A DNA stretch of 64,000 nt from Candidatus Marimicrobium litorale. Lineage in GTDB: Bacteria; Pseudomonadota; Gammaproteobacteria; Pseudomonadales; Halieaceae. The stretch's first letter is position 1. Every line of letters starts with the position of its first letter. Below, in pieces: positions 1 through 8,367 of this stretch. Made by a program: the position numbers and the translations under genes. The notes under the pieces are model-generated. The model worked only from the letters and a program-made list of their open reading frames with translations, had not been told where the DNA came from and ran no database searches. The stretch is taken from the NCBI RefSeq assembly GCF_026262645.1, contig NZ_SHNO01000001.1:496001-560000 (forward strand), in the 5' to 3' direction.

Positions 1-231
1 GTCACACACTCAACATTCCCCGGCTCGCATTTCGATGCTATGAGCGACTTGTTGGATGATCAGGAGCGACCAGTTCTGGCGTTTTGCCGCTCGGGTACAC
101 GCTGTGCGAATCTCTGGGTTGCCAGCGTAGATGCTATGGAGCGTGAATCAGCAGTAGACGTTGCCGAACAGCGGGGTTTCGACCTTGGCATGGTTTCACG
201 CTTCCTCGCAGAGGGCGGGACACAGTGCTGA
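1..231 (+). CDS. DUF442 / TIGR01244-type phosphatase-sulfurtransferase-like protein (5' truncated)
   Basis: The reading frame is open from the first base and ends at TGA 229-231, so only about 76 C-terminal residues are seen. The segment PVLAFCRSGTRCANLW carries the CRSGTR loop (Cys-x4-Arg) typical of the DUF442/TIGR01244 family, which has a dual-specificity-phosphatase or rhodanese-like fold. In the family this cysteine is the presumed catalytic nucleophile; the physiological substrate is generally unknown. An internal ATG at 40 exists, but the residues before it (FPGSHFDAM) fit the family's sequence ahead of the Cys loop, so truncation by the window edge is more likely than a short gene. 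The Nudix gene follows 31 bases later on the same strand. Confidence 0.75.
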   Translation, partial: VTHSTFPGSHFDAMSDLLDDQERPVLAFCRSGTRCANLWVASVDAMERESAVDVAEQRGFDLGMVSRFLAEGGTQC

Positions 232-262
232 TCCATCGTCCGATAAAGAGTGAGTATGCGGT

Positions 263-973
263 ATGACAGCAGAGCCCGAAGTGCGTCCCGCCAGTACGGT
301 TGTCCTGTTGCGCAACTCCACGGGAGGGCTGCAAACATTGATGCTCAGGCGAAATAAGGCGTTGATATTTGCCGGTGGAGCATGGGTATTCCCGGGAGGG
401 TCTCTGGAAGCAGAGGACCTTGCCGCTGCCAACAACAATATCGAAATGGCGTCCCGTTTTGCGGCGGCACGTGAAGCTCAGGAGGAGTCTGGCCTGACAG
501 CAAGGGTAGATGAGATGGTGTTGCTCAGCCATTGGACGACGCCTGTTGGAGAGCCTCGTCGTTTTTCAACCTGGATTTATGCGGCCCCGGTGGCAGACGA
601 TGTCGATGTTGTTATTGATGGTAGTGAAATTCATGATTCGAAATGGCTGGACGTTAGCGAAGCAATTGCCGCCCATAAAGAGGGCGATCTCAACATGCTG
701 CCGCCAACTTACTTCACACTGTTGCGACTTGCGGATTATGGAACGGTCGAACACATGACGGCCGTCGAACGGGATTCGCCGGCGCCCGAAGTGTTCCCGG
801 TCTTCAGCGTTGATGGGGATGACCTTATGGTGATGTTCAGGGGTGATGCCGGTTACGACGCCAGGGATGGTTCCATTGCGGGGCCGCGTCATCGAGCGGT
901 GCTTATTGGCGGCTATTGGCGCTATCACTATACTGATGTCGATCCTGCCTATCCGCCGCTGGTGCAGCAGTGA
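263..973 (+). CDS. Nudix hydrolase, NUDT19/CoA-diphosphatase-like
   Basis: A 236-residue Nudix protein expected to hydrolyse a nucleoside diphosphate linked to another moiety. The N-terminus has the Nudix fold strand VVLLRNSTGGLQTLMLRR, then GGAWVFPGGSLE, and about 15 residues later REAQEESGL. Together these are the two halves of the Nudix box (G-x5-E ... REUxEExGU). The two halves are separated by an insertion rich in Ala and Asn, as in the NUDT19-like branch, where CoA or acyl-CoA species are the known substrates. The CoA assignment is inference from this layout only. It overlaps the next gene by four bases (GTGA at 970-973), so the two are probably translationally coupled. Confidence 0.8.
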   Translation: MTAEPEVRPASTVVLLRNSTGGLQTLMLRRNKALIFAGGAWVFPGGSLEAEDLAAANNNIEMASRFAAAREAQEESGLTARVDEMVLLSHWTTPVGEPRRFSTWIYAAPVADDVDVVIDGSEIHDSKWLDVSEAIAAHKEGDLNMLPPTYFTLLRLADYGTVEHMTAVERDSPAPEVFPVFSVDGDDLMVMFRGDAGYDARDGSIAGPRHRAVLIGGYWRYHYTDVDPAYPPLVQQ

Positions 974-1650
974 ACTCTCTACCGGGCAAGACCGCGCGGC
1001 GAAGGCCGCTGTGGGATATCCCGACAAGGGTCTTTCATTGGGCCGTGGTGTGTTTGTTGCCTTTGTCCTGGTGGAGCGCAGAGCAGCAGCGTTTTGAAGT
1101 CCATCAGTGGCTCGGCTATACCCTCCTGGTGCTGGTGTTGAGCCGTATCCTGTGGGGTATTGTAGGCAGTCGTCACTCGCGGTTTGCTGATTTTCTTGTG
1201 GGTCCGGCCGAGGTCAAGCGGTATCTCCAAGGGGGTGGCGCTCGCAGTCGAGGACATAATCCACTTGGGGGGTGGTCCGTGATGTTGTTGCTGACATTGT
1301 TGTTGGCTCAGGCAGTGAGCGGATTATTTAACAGCGATGATATCCTGTTTTCCGGGCCGCTTTACTACTGGGTGAATAGCGACGTTCAGAGCGCCATGGG
1401 AGTGATTCATGAGGTTGTTTTTAACATTCTTCTCGCGCTGGTAAGTCTGCATATTTGTGTGGTTTGCTTTTACCAGCTGCATCGACGTGAAAAACTGATT
1501 CAAGCCATGATTGCAGGTTCCGCGTCGGGAAAGGAGGGGCTTGCTCCCGTTGTGTCCAAATGGCGGCTAGTGCCGATTGTATTACTTGTTTCTTGTGGCC
1601 TTTGGCTTCTCATTGCGCAGGCCCCGGGCCCGGTTTACCTGGGTTTTTAA
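970..1650 (+). CDS. cytochrome b561-type membrane protein
   Basis: A 226-residue integral membrane protein of the cytochrome b561 / Ni-Fe hydrogenase b-type family. It opens with RPLWDIPTRVFHWAVVCLL, where the His of FHW is a usual haem ligand, followed by hydrophobic helices around residues 20-40, 45-65, 95-115, 145-165 and 200-218. Further histidines (VHQW, VIHEV, LHICVV) sit in or next to helices and can supply the remaining haem ligands. Such proteins pass electrons between quinone and periplasmic cytochromes. The GTG start at 970 lies inside the Nudix stop region. A soluble cytochrome c' is encoded nearby on the other strand, but the sequence does not show whether they are partners. Confidence 0.8.
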   Translation: MNSLPGKTARRRPLWDIPTRVFHWAVVCLLPLSWWSAEQQRFEVHQWLGYTLLVLVLSRILWGIVGSRHSRFADFLVGPAEVKRYLQGGGARSRGHNPLGGWSVMLLLTLLLAQAVSGLFNSDDILFSGPLYYWVNSDVQSAMGVIHEVVFNILLALVSLHICVVCFYQLHRREKLIQAMIAGSASGKEGLAPVVSKWRLVPIVLLVSCGLWLLIAQAPGPVYLGF

Positions 1651-1720
1651 CGACTGTGAGCGCGGCTTTTTTGCGTTTGCGTGCGCGACGGTCTCAACGA
1701 TGAATAGCGGAGGGAATGCT

Positions 1721-2119
1721 GTGACAGAAGGTGGGTGTCTGTGTGGCGAGGTTCGGTTCTCGGTGGAGCGTTTCGATTCCTCGGTCTTCAAGTGCCATTG
1801 TTCAAAGTGTAGAAAAGCGTTTGGGGGCGCATCGAGCGCGGCGGCCCTCGCCGCCGAGACGTCGTTTCGCTGGCTAAAAGGAAGTGAAGAGGTGCGCGAA
1901 TACCGTTGTGAGAGCGGATTCCTTCGGCGCTTCTGCCCGCAATGCGGCTCTGTGGTGCCGCAGTTTTTGCCCGACTATCAACTCCAATGGATTCCCATGG
2001 GCTTGCTTGATACAAACCCGGGCCTCACCCTTGGGCACCATATTCACGTGGCATCCAAGGCGGCATGGGAAATTCTCGACAATGAAACGCATCCGCATGC
2101 TCAAGGGTTTGATTCCTGA
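1721..2119 (+). CDS. GFA family (Mss4-like fold) zinc protein
   Basis: A protein of about 132 residues of the glutathione-dependent formaldehyde-activating (GFA) family. Three cysteine clusters mark it: GCLCGEVRF, FKCHCSKCRKAFGG and RFCPQCGSVV, which together bind zinc. Members have been linked to glutathione adduct chemistry, but most have no assigned substrate. GTG 1721 is chosen because GGAGGG lies at 1709-1714, six bases upstream. An in-frame ATG at 1700 would add seven residues without a good ribosome site. It follows the b561 gene by 70 bases on the same strand and is convergent with the cytochrome c' gene. Confidence 0.82.
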   Translation: MTEGGCLCGEVRFSVERFDSSVFKCHCSKCRKAFGGASSAAALAAETSFRWLKGSEEVREYRCESGFLRRFCPQCGSVVPQFLPDYQLQWIPMGLLDTNPGLTLGHHIHVASKAAWEILDNETHPHAQGFDS

Positions 2120-2150
2120 CGGTGAGTGCTGCGTAGTTGTTACTTTGACG

Positions 2151-2630
2151 CTAGTAAAGGTAGTTTTTAGACTTGTACTCGTCGTGACAGGCCTTGCAGG
2201 CTTTACCCGTCGCAGCGATGTTGCCCGCGATGGCCTTGCGGTTGCCTGAGTTTACCGCTTCTTGCAGGGCTTGGACTGCCATTGCCATGTCATCCATTTT
2301 TGCCTTAAAGTCTTCCTTGTTTTCCCAAATGCCAGGCTTGGCCCTAGTTGTACCCTTGTCAGAGCCATCGGCGAAACCGCGCATGCCATCCATTGAGGTC
2401 AGTATGACCAGCTCGTCGGCATACACCGCCATCTGGTCATCGTTCCAGGGGATTTCACCCTTGAGCATGGCGACCATGGGGCCGAAATTCAAAGCGATCA
2501 TAGTGAACCAGGACTGCCGGTAGGATTGCGATACCTCCTGGTCGTTCAGGTGAGAAATAGCAGCAGGTGACAGAGTGATGACGGCTACGGCTGTTACCGC
2601 CAGTAGAATCTTTCTCGGGTATTTTCGCAT
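2151..2630 (-). CDS. cytochrome c' family protein, periplasmic
   Basis: A 159-residue exported c-type cytochrome. Residues 1-25 form a signal peptide (basic MRKYPRK, then a hydrophobic stretch ending near SPAAISH). The mature part is helical and carries one C-terminal haem-binding motif, CKACH, at about residues 145-149. This is the layout of the cytochrome c' four-helix-bundle family, which binds gaseous ligands such as NO and is often involved in their detoxification or in electron transfer. Upstream in-frame codons exist to 2849, but ATG 2630 places the signal peptide at the N-terminus. The gene is divergent from the KstD-like flavoprotein, with about 220 bases between the starts. Confidence 0.85.
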   Translation of the reverse strand: MRKYPRKILLAVTAVAVITLSPAAISHLNDQEVSQSYRQSWFTMIALNFGPMVAMLKGEIPWNDDQMAVYADELVILTSMDGMRGFADGSDKGTTRAKPGIWENKEDFKAKMDDMAMAVQALQEAVNSGNRKAIAGNIAATGKACKACHDEYKSKNYLY

Positions 2631-2848
2631 GGTGGCCCCTGTTGGTGTGAGTAGTTTGTCGTCGTAGGCGATGATGTCACAGTGTATTGATCGGGTAACA
2701 GCCCTGACAAGCATAAATTGCACAGAGAGCGCGCGCAGCCGGCGTGTCACGACCAATTTTTTAAACCTGTCGCCATTTACATGGGCTAGTGGCAGGTATT
2801 CCCTCGGTATTGCGCTACCATGCACGCTGTTTCCTGGGGAATGGCTCA

Positions 2849-4561
2849 ATGAGTAAAGAACAGCAGTGGGATTACAGTTTTGATGTTGTGGTTGTCGGCT
2901 CCGGTAACGGCGGCATGACCGCGGCTCTGTGCAGCTATGAGATGGGTGCCAAGGATGTTCTGGTGGTCGAAAAATCGGACCTGTACGGCGGTACCAGTTC
3001 CATCTCGGGCGGGGGGGTATGGGTACCCTGCAACCGCTATGCGAAAGCGGCCGGAGCCGATGATTCTCTTGAGAATGCCAAGAAATACTTGCGTCAGTTG
3101 ATTACCGAGGAAGAGGTTCCCGAGTACCAGCTTGATGCCTATTTGGAAAACGCCCCTAAAATGGTTGACTTCATGCACGAGCGGACCCAAATGCGTTACG
3201 TGACGCTGGAGCACTATCCTGACTATTACACTAATCTCGAAGGCTCCATGGCGGGTCATCGTTCTATGGAGCCCGAAACATTTAATGCCGACCGACTCGG
3301 CGATGAGTGGCAGCGTTTGCGTCGCACGCATCCGATGATGCACCTGATGGGCTTGATCGGGTTTACTCAGGTCGAGGCGGCGCTGCTTATCGGCCAACAG
3401 CCGGGGTGGTGGAAAACAGCACTTAAGCTGGTGGCAGATTACGTTGTTGATATTCCCTGGCGCCTGAAAGATAAATACGCGCGGAGATTGGCAACCGGGT
3501 GTGCCGGTGTCGCGCGCTTGCGTGCGTCCATGCAGGACCGGGACATTCCCCTATGGTTGAACACACCGATGACCCGCGTGGTAGATGAGGATGGCAAGGT
3601 GCTCGGTATCGAGGTAACGCGAAATGGTAAGCCCTTGCGAATACAGGCGCGCAGGGGTGTCGTACTGGCAGCAGGCGGCTTTGAGCACAACCAGGAAATG
3701 CGGGAAAAGTACCTGCCCAAACCCACCGATCATCGCTGGAGCGCGGGCACGCTGGACAACACCGGGGACGCGATCAATGAGGGTTTGCGCATTGGAGCGA
3801 AGATGCACCGGCTCGATGAAGCATGGTGGTGTAATACGATCTCCGTTCCTGGTGAAGATATACCTCGGCTGAGTATTATGGAAAAGTCATATCCGGGTTC
3901 TATCATGGTCAACCCGGCCGGTGAGCGTTTTAGTAACGAATCGCAAAACTATATGGCTTTTCAACAGGAAACATTTGCCAAGCACAGTGATGAAAACCCC
4001 CTCAATCCCACCTGGCAGATTTTCGACGCGACGTTTCGCGCTACCTATTTTGTCGGGCCGCTTTACAACAGTAAATTCATGCCGGACTGGGCGCTACCCA
4101 AGCGCTATGAGGAGCAGGGCTTTTTCGCCAAGGCAGACACCATTGAGGAGCTTGCTCGCAAGATCCATGTCGACGCATCAGGGCTGGAGGAGAGTGTCCG
4201 CAAGATGAACGAGTTTGCGCGATCAGGCGAGGACACTGACCTGCATCGGGGCGAATCTGCCTATGACCGTTATTACGGTGATCCGCGAGTCACGCCTAAC
4301 CCTTGCCTGGCATCGATCGATAAGCCTCCGTACTATGCGATCAAGGTTGACCCAGGTGATTTCGGGACTCAGGGGGGTATGGTGGTGAACGCCGATGCGC
4401 AGGTACTCCACGAAAACGGGCATGTGATTGAGGGTCTTTATGCGATTGGCAACTGCAGTGCACCGACGCTTCCCTGTTACCCCGGTCCCGGCGCAACCCT
4501 TGGGCCGGCCATGACCTTCGGCTACCAAGCGGCCAAGGCTATTACCGGCTACCGCGGTTGA
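2849..4561 (+). CDS. FAD-binding oxidoreductase, 3-ketosteroid delta-1-dehydrogenase (KstD)-like
   Basis: A 570-residue flavoprotein of the fumarate reductase / KstD family. The FAD-binding dinucleotide motif VVVGSGNGGMTAA is at residues 12-24, followed by VVEKSDLYGGTSSISGGG, the second FAD contact of the family. Near the C-terminus, GLYAIGNC and PCYPGPGATLGPAMTFG match the region that in KstD enzymes holds the catalytic Tyr-Gly pair. KstD introduces a double bond in ring A of 3-ketosteroids; here the substrate could equally be another cyclic ketone. The start at ATG 2849 is preceded by GGGGAA; a longer frame from 2789 lacks a good site. Other steroid-degradation genes are not adjacent, so the exact substrate is inference. 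Confidence 0.82.
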   Translation: MSKEQQWDYSFDVVVVGSGNGGMTAALCSYEMGAKDVLVVEKSDLYGGTSSISGGGVWVPCNRYAKAAGADDSLENAKKYLRQLITEEEVPEYQLDAYLENAPKMVDFMHERTQMRYVTLEHYPDYYTNLEGSMAGHRSMEPETFNADRLGDEWQRLRRTHPMMHLMGLIGFTQVEAALLIGQQPGWWKTALKLVADYVVDIPWRLKDKYARRLATGCAGVARLRASMQDRDIPLWLNTPMTRVVDEDGKVLGIEVTRNGKPLRIQARRGVVLAAGGFEHNQEMREKYLPKPTDHRWSAGTLDNTGDAINEGLRIGAKMHRLDEAWWCNTISVPGEDIPRLSIMEKSYPGSIMVNPAGERFSNESQNYMAFQQETFAKHSDENPLNPTWQIFDATFRATYFVGPLYNSKFMPDWALPKRYEEQGFFAKADTIEELARKIHVDASGLEESVRKMNEFARSGEDTDLHRGESAYDRYYGDPRVTPNPCLASIDKPPYYAIKVDPGDFGTQGGMVVNADAQVLHENGHVIEGLYAIGNCSAPTLPCYPGPGATLGPAMTFGYQAAKAITGYRG

Positions 4562-4697
4562 TCTGCTCTGACGGATGAACAGCATCGCCGGTGTGCCGTA
4601 CACGTGGTCTTTGTGGTAAAAAAAACTCTGCAAATTAAACTTTCGTTTATTGTGCTGCATCAGTCGTTCGAGCAGTATTGGGGTTGTGCGGCCAAGG

Positions 4698-4805
4698 ATG
4701 GCTGCCGCTAAAAAAGGAGATCCTGGCTCCCGCTTCAGTAAAACCGGACTCACACCCCAAGGAAGGGGAGTGCAACAAGAAAAAGCAACGAAGTCCGTTT
4801 ATTAG
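4698..4805 (+). CDS. candidate small basic protein, 35 residues
   Basis: An ORF of 35 codons starting MAAAKKGDPGSRF and ending ATKSVY, with TAG at 4803-4805. It is too short for most gene finders. It is noted because the stop codon directly abuts a textbook terminator hairpin at 4806, as expected for a monocistronic small gene. It sits in a 396-base gap between two well-supported genes. The product is rich in Lys, Gly, Ser and Thr, with no hydrophobic segment. The ribosome site is not convincing: AAGG lies immediately before the ATG and GGGG is about 13 bases upstream. It could instead be the 3' part of a non-coding transcript. Confidence 0.4.
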   Translation: MAAAKKGDPGSRFSKTGLTPQGRGVQQEKATKSVY

Positions 4806-4826
4806 CCCGCCTTGTGCGGGTTTTTT
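4806..4826 (+). terminator. rho-independent terminator
   Basis: CCCGC (4806-4810), a five-base loop, GCGGG (4816-4820), then six T residues. The stem is short but GC-only. It starts at the base after the TAG of the 35-codon ORF, so it most likely ends that transcript before the aminotransferase gene. Confidence 0.75.
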
Positions 4827-4957
4827 CTTGCCTGCGATTCCTCACCGGTGTGCCCGTTTCGTGCAAACCATGCGTACACGGTGGTCTCGGATTTTGTCGA
4901 TACCGCGGTCGTCAAATTAGTCGTACCATGTGGCCTTTGGTGTTGGAAATGATACGG

Positions 4958-6283
4958 ATGGATAGGCCCCACCTGACACGTGAAGAACTCGAACCCTACT
5001 GGATGCCTTTTACAGGCAATCGGCAGTTCAAGGCTGACCCTCGCATGATTGTGGCCTCCGAGGGAGTATTTTTGGTAGACGACAGTGGTCGCAGGGTGCT
5101 CGACGGGTTGTCGGGCCTATGGTGTTGTGGCGTGGGCCACAACCGCCGCGAAATTGCTGAGGCCGTCAACGCACAACTGCAAACCCTCGATTACGCCCCC
5201 GCATTCCAGTTCGGTCACCCCGGCGCCTTTGCTCTGGCCAGTCGACTAAAGGCCATTACACCGGTAGGTCTGGACTACGCTTTTTTTACCAACTCCGGTT
5301 CTGAGGCCGTGGATACCGCCCTCAAGATGGCCCGTGCTTACTGGCGCCTGAGGGGAAAGTCCGGGAAAACGCGGTTTATTGGTCGAGCCAGGGGATATCA
5401 CGGGGTGAATTACGGAGGCGTTTCCGTGGGAGGGATTCCCGCCAATGTTGAGCCTTTTGGCCCCGTTCTCGAGACTGCGCTGCTGTCAAGCACGCTGTTG
5501 CCTGAGAACGCGTTTAGTCGCGGTATACCCGCAGCAGGGCTGGAACTTGCTGAAGAGCTGATTGCTCTCATCGCCCGCTTCGGGGCTGACCAAATTGCAG
5601 CAGTTATTGTCGAACCGGTTGTTGGCTCCGGGGGTGTCGTGCCGCCACCACTCGGTTACCTGGAGCGTCTGCGCGCCATTTGCGATGAAAACGAGATTCT
5701 GCTGATCTTCGATGAGGTGATTACTGGCCTGGGTCGCTGCGGCGCGATGACCGCAGCGGAAGTGTTTGGAGTAGTGCCGGATATCATGACCCTCGCCAAG
5801 CAGTTGACTAATGGCGCGATTCCCATGGGTGCTGTTATGGCTTCGGCGCCGATTTATGAGGCGTTCATGAACGCTGGCGCGCCTCAACACCTGCTGGAGT
5901 TCAATCACGGCTACACTTACTCGGGTCACCCTGTGGGCTGTGCTGCTGCACTGGCGGTGCTGGATATACTCGAGCAGGAGGCGCTGCCTCAGAGAGTAGC
6001 GAAAGAGGCGATGTATTTCGAAGACGTATTGCACGAGCTCAAAGGCGCGCCCCACTTACGGGATATTCGTAATTTCGGATTCGCTGGTGGCTTGCAGCTG
6101 GCGCCAATGGAGGGAGATCCCACACGTCGGCCTTTTGAAGTCGCTATGCGAATGTGGCACAAGGGCTTTTACGTGCGCTACGGCGGCGATATTATCGCGC
6201 TGGGCCTACCTTTCATCATGGAGCGAAACGAGATCGACAGTCTGGTAACGGCTCTGGGTGAAGTGCTGGACGAGTTGGATTGA
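4958..6283 (+). CDS. class III aminotransferase, omega-amino acid:pyruvate type
   Basis: A PLP enzyme of about 441 residues close to omega-amino acid (beta-alanine) pyruvate aminotransferases. It opens with the family signature YWMPFTGNRQFKADPR, then LSGLWCCGVGHNRREI and FFTNSGSEAVDTALKMAR (phosphate-cup region). LLIFDEVITGLGR holds the cofactor-contacting Asp, and LAKQLTNGAIPMG holds the Schiff-base Lys at about residue 281. Such enzymes move an amino group from a non-alpha amine to pyruvate. The start is uncertain: ATG 4928, 4949 and 4958 are in frame; 4958 gives the usual length and has GGA ten bases upstream. The AEC transporter follows 25 bases later and may carry a related organic anion. 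Confidence 0.88.
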   Translation: MDRPHLTREELEPYWMPFTGNRQFKADPRMIVASEGVFLVDDSGRRVLDGLSGLWCCGVGHNRREIAEAVNAQLQTLDYAPAFQFGHPGAFALASRLKAITPVGLDYAFFTNSGSEAVDTALKMARAYWRLRGKSGKTRFIGRARGYHGVNYGGVSVGGIPANVEPFGPVLETALLSSTLLPENAFSRGIPAAGLELAEELIALIARFGADQIAAVIVEPVVGSGGVVPPPLGYLERLRAICDENEILLIFDEVITGLGRCGAMTAAEVFGVVPDIMTLAKQLTNGAIPMGAVMASAPIYEAFMNAGAPQHLLEFNHGYTYSGHPVGCAAALAVLDILEQEALPQRVAKEAMYFEDVLHELKGAPHLRDIRNFGFAGGLQLAPMEGDPTRRPFEVAMRMWHKGFYVRYGGDIIALGLPFIMERNEIDSLVTALGEVLDELD

Positions 6284-6308
6284 GCGCGCGCATGACCTGG
6301 TCGCTGTT

Positions 6309-7277
6309 ATGAGCCTGGCCGGCACCTTGAACCTGTTTTATGCCTCGCTGGCAGTTTCACTGCCCACCTTCGCCTGGGTTGCCCTGGGCGTTGCACTCAA
6401 TGCGTTTGGTATTCTGCCCCAGTGGCTGAATGACAGGATTTCCCTGTTGGCCTTCAGGTTTGGATTGCCACTGATGTTGTTCGCTGGAGCGGCTCAAGTG
6501 GACTATAGCGCTCTGGGAGCAGCGCGGTACCTGCTCGCGGGGGTGATCGCGACCTTGTTGGTATTTGCGGCCAGCTGGCTCTACACCCGCTGGCGCGGTC
6601 ACCCAAAAAGGGAGCAAGGAATATTCGTGCAAGCCGCTTTTCGCTCCAATCTGGCGATTGTCGGTATGGCGCTTACGCTCTCTGCCTACGGTGAGCGCGG
6701 GCCTGAACTGGCGGCGTTGCCGGTTGCGCTAATGACCGTGCTTTACAATATTCTTGCGGTGTGGGTGCTTGACAGTACTCTTGGCAATAGCACAAAGCTG
6801 GCCAACGTGTTCAGGGGTGTCGTGCTAAACCCACTGGTTATCGGTGTAATGGCCGGTGTTTGTCTGGCAGTCTCTCCGATGTCCGTGCCTGCGGCAATGC
6901 GACCTGCCGGGGTTATTTTGTCGGGTTTTTTTCTGCCTCTGGTATTGATTTGTATTGGTGGGTCCATGCGTTTTTCACGCTTGTACAGGGCCGGTCCCCT
7001 CACCTGGGAGGCCAGTGCATGGAGGCTTATTCTGGCACCTATGGCGGGCGTTTTAGTGGCCTTGTCCCTGGGCGTGCGCGATGAACATCTGGGGGTTTTA
7101 TTCCTGTTGCTGGCAACACCCGTGGCTGCCTCCAGTCATGTCATGGTTGCGGCTGCCCGTGGAGACAGTACGTTGGCGGCAAACATTATTGTGTTGACCA
7201 CGCTACTGTCCCTCGTGACGATTACCGCGGGTTTTTTTACGCTGGCTTATTTTTCCATGGTTGGCAAACTACAGTAG
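6309..7277 (+). CDS. AEC family transporter (auxin efflux carrier-like)
   Basis: A 322-residue membrane protein with about ten hydrophobic segments in two halves, the normal size and layout of the AEC/PIN-like permeases of the bile acid/arsenite/riboflavin-transporter type fold. The first half includes LLAFRFGLPLMLFAGAAQVD and the second half VVLNPLVIGVMAGVCLA and LATPVAASSHVMVAAARG. The last of these matches the family's conserved ATP(V/A)AS region. Bacterial members export or import malate, malonate or other carboxylates. Position directly behind the aminotransferase suggests a metabolite of that reaction, but nothing in the sequence fixes the substrate. ATG 6309 is preferred over 6258, which would lie inside the aminotransferase gene. 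Confidence 0.82.
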   Translation: MSLAGTLNLFYASLAVSLPTFAWVALGVALNAFGILPQWLNDRISLLAFRFGLPLMLFAGAAQVDYSALGAARYLLAGVIATLLVFAASWLYTRWRGHPKREQGIFVQAAFRSNLAIVGMALTLSAYGERGPELAALPVALMTVLYNILAVWVLDSTLGNSTKLANVFRGVVLNPLVIGVMAGVCLAVSPMSVPAAMRPAGVILSGFFLPLVLICIGGSMRFSRLYRAGPLTWEASAWRLILAPMAGVLVALSLGVRDEHLGVLFLLLATPVAASSHVMVAAARGDSTLAANIIVLTTLLSLVTITAGFFTLAYFSMVGKLQ

Positions 7278-7345
7278 CGACAGTGCGTTATCAGAGAGTA
7301 GCCGTGTACTGTATGCCCGACTAACCCGATTGAGGATGACACAAC

Positions 7346-8002
7346 ATGAAGCCTGTGTTGGATATGCCGAACCCCTCGCGTCTCGAGGACTGGCGTTGCC
7401 TGGCGCCCGGTGCTTTTGCGGCACGCCCTTTCAGTAGCGCCCAATGCCAGGACTTGCTTGCGCAAATAGTTGCGGGGAAAGCGTTCTCATCGGTGCCTCG
7501 GGAGCAGCCCAATTCCATGCATAACTATGGAATGGTAGTGAATAATACGGAGCTGTCTGCACAGCTTGCCTGTCTACCAGACACGTGGCTCGCGACGGTC
7601 ATTCCAGCGCTTTTTCCGCACTTGCCCGGTGGTCGCTTTGGCGATCAGCATGCTTTTATGGTGTTATATGGTGAAGATGCAGAGCGGGAGCTGGCACTGC
7701 ACGTCGACGCCAGCCATATCACCCTGAACATCTGTCTCGAAAACGACGCTCAGGGTGGCGAGATCAATTTCACCGGGGCTCGCTGTGCACGACATGTGAA
7801 CGAGCCGCCTGATCGAACCATTGTGAGCCATCGCTTTGAACCCGGTGATGTGTTGTTACATGTGGGTAACCAGCGGCATCACGTGTCCCCGCTGCGCGGG
7901 GGACGGCGCAGAAATTTACTGGTCTGGTACCGTTTGGAGACTGAGGTTTTTGACCACAGCAACAGCTGGGTACAGTCGATTTGTGCTACCTGCTCTGCGT
8001 GA
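7346..8002 (+). CDS. 2-oxoglutarate/Fe(II)-dependent dioxygenase, prolyl-4-hydroxylase-like
   Basis: A 218-residue protein with the double-stranded beta-helix metal site of 2OG-Fe(II) oxygenases. LALHVDASHITLNICL supplies the His-x-Asp pair near residue 119. GDVLLHVGNQRHHVSPLRGGRRRNLLVWYR supplies the distal His and the Arg that binds 2-oxoglutarate. These enzymes hydroxylate proteins or small molecules using O2. The N-terminal 100 residues are not assigned. GAGGA lies nine bases before ATG 7346. The gene stands alone between the AEC transporter and the SDR-BVMO cluster, with no target gene recognisable next to it. Confidence 0.8.
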   Translation: MKPVLDMPNPSRLEDWRCLAPGAFAARPFSSAQCQDLLAQIVAGKAFSSVPREQPNSMHNYGMVVNNTELSAQLACLPDTWLATVIPALFPHLPGGRFGDQHAFMVLYGEDAERELALHVDASHITLNICLENDAQGGEINFTGARCARHVNEPPDRTIVSHRFEPGDVLLHVGNQRHHVSPLRGGRRRNLLVWYRLETEVFDHSNSWVQSICATCSA

Positions 8003-8367
8003 TCAAGTAAAATTCACCGAAGGTTGGTCCCTGCAGGCGCGAAAGGTTGCTGGCAGTATCGCGCATGATCTGTACGGAGGCTTTGTGTTAGTCAGTCATT
8101 ATCACCTATCGATGACACGTAAAACTCAGCGAGGCGGACCAATTTGCAGATCTGGCGTGACGCCTCATGCGGATCGCGGCTCGGGCTCTGGTAGTATCAC
8201 GCAGTCGCAAAACACAGGTCATACAGGGGGCAGCCGGCTGGGATACAGTTGTGTTCGTTAGCGAAATATTGGCACGAAGACAGGCAATTTGATGCCCGGG
8301 CGGGGGGCAGATAGTCCTGCGCTCTGGAGCAAGCCGCAGATTCAATAGTTATTTGCCAGGAGAACGG
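8003..8367. other. intergenic region before the SDR-BVMO cluster
   Basis: 365 bases with no supported gene. A weak direct repeat is visible: 8007-8023 and 8119-8135 share GTAAAAyTCAsCGArG with three mismatches, about 110 bases apart. This could be a regulator site for the downstream cluster or chance. No terminator with a T-run is seen after the 2OG oxygenase. AGGAGA at 8358-8363 is the ribosome site of the next gene. Confidence 0.4.

Noticed and set aside
8007-8135. Direct repeat GTAAAAyTCAsCGArG as regulator sites
   Set aside because: Only two copies with three mismatches over about 17 bases and no symmetry; kept as a note in the intergenic entry.
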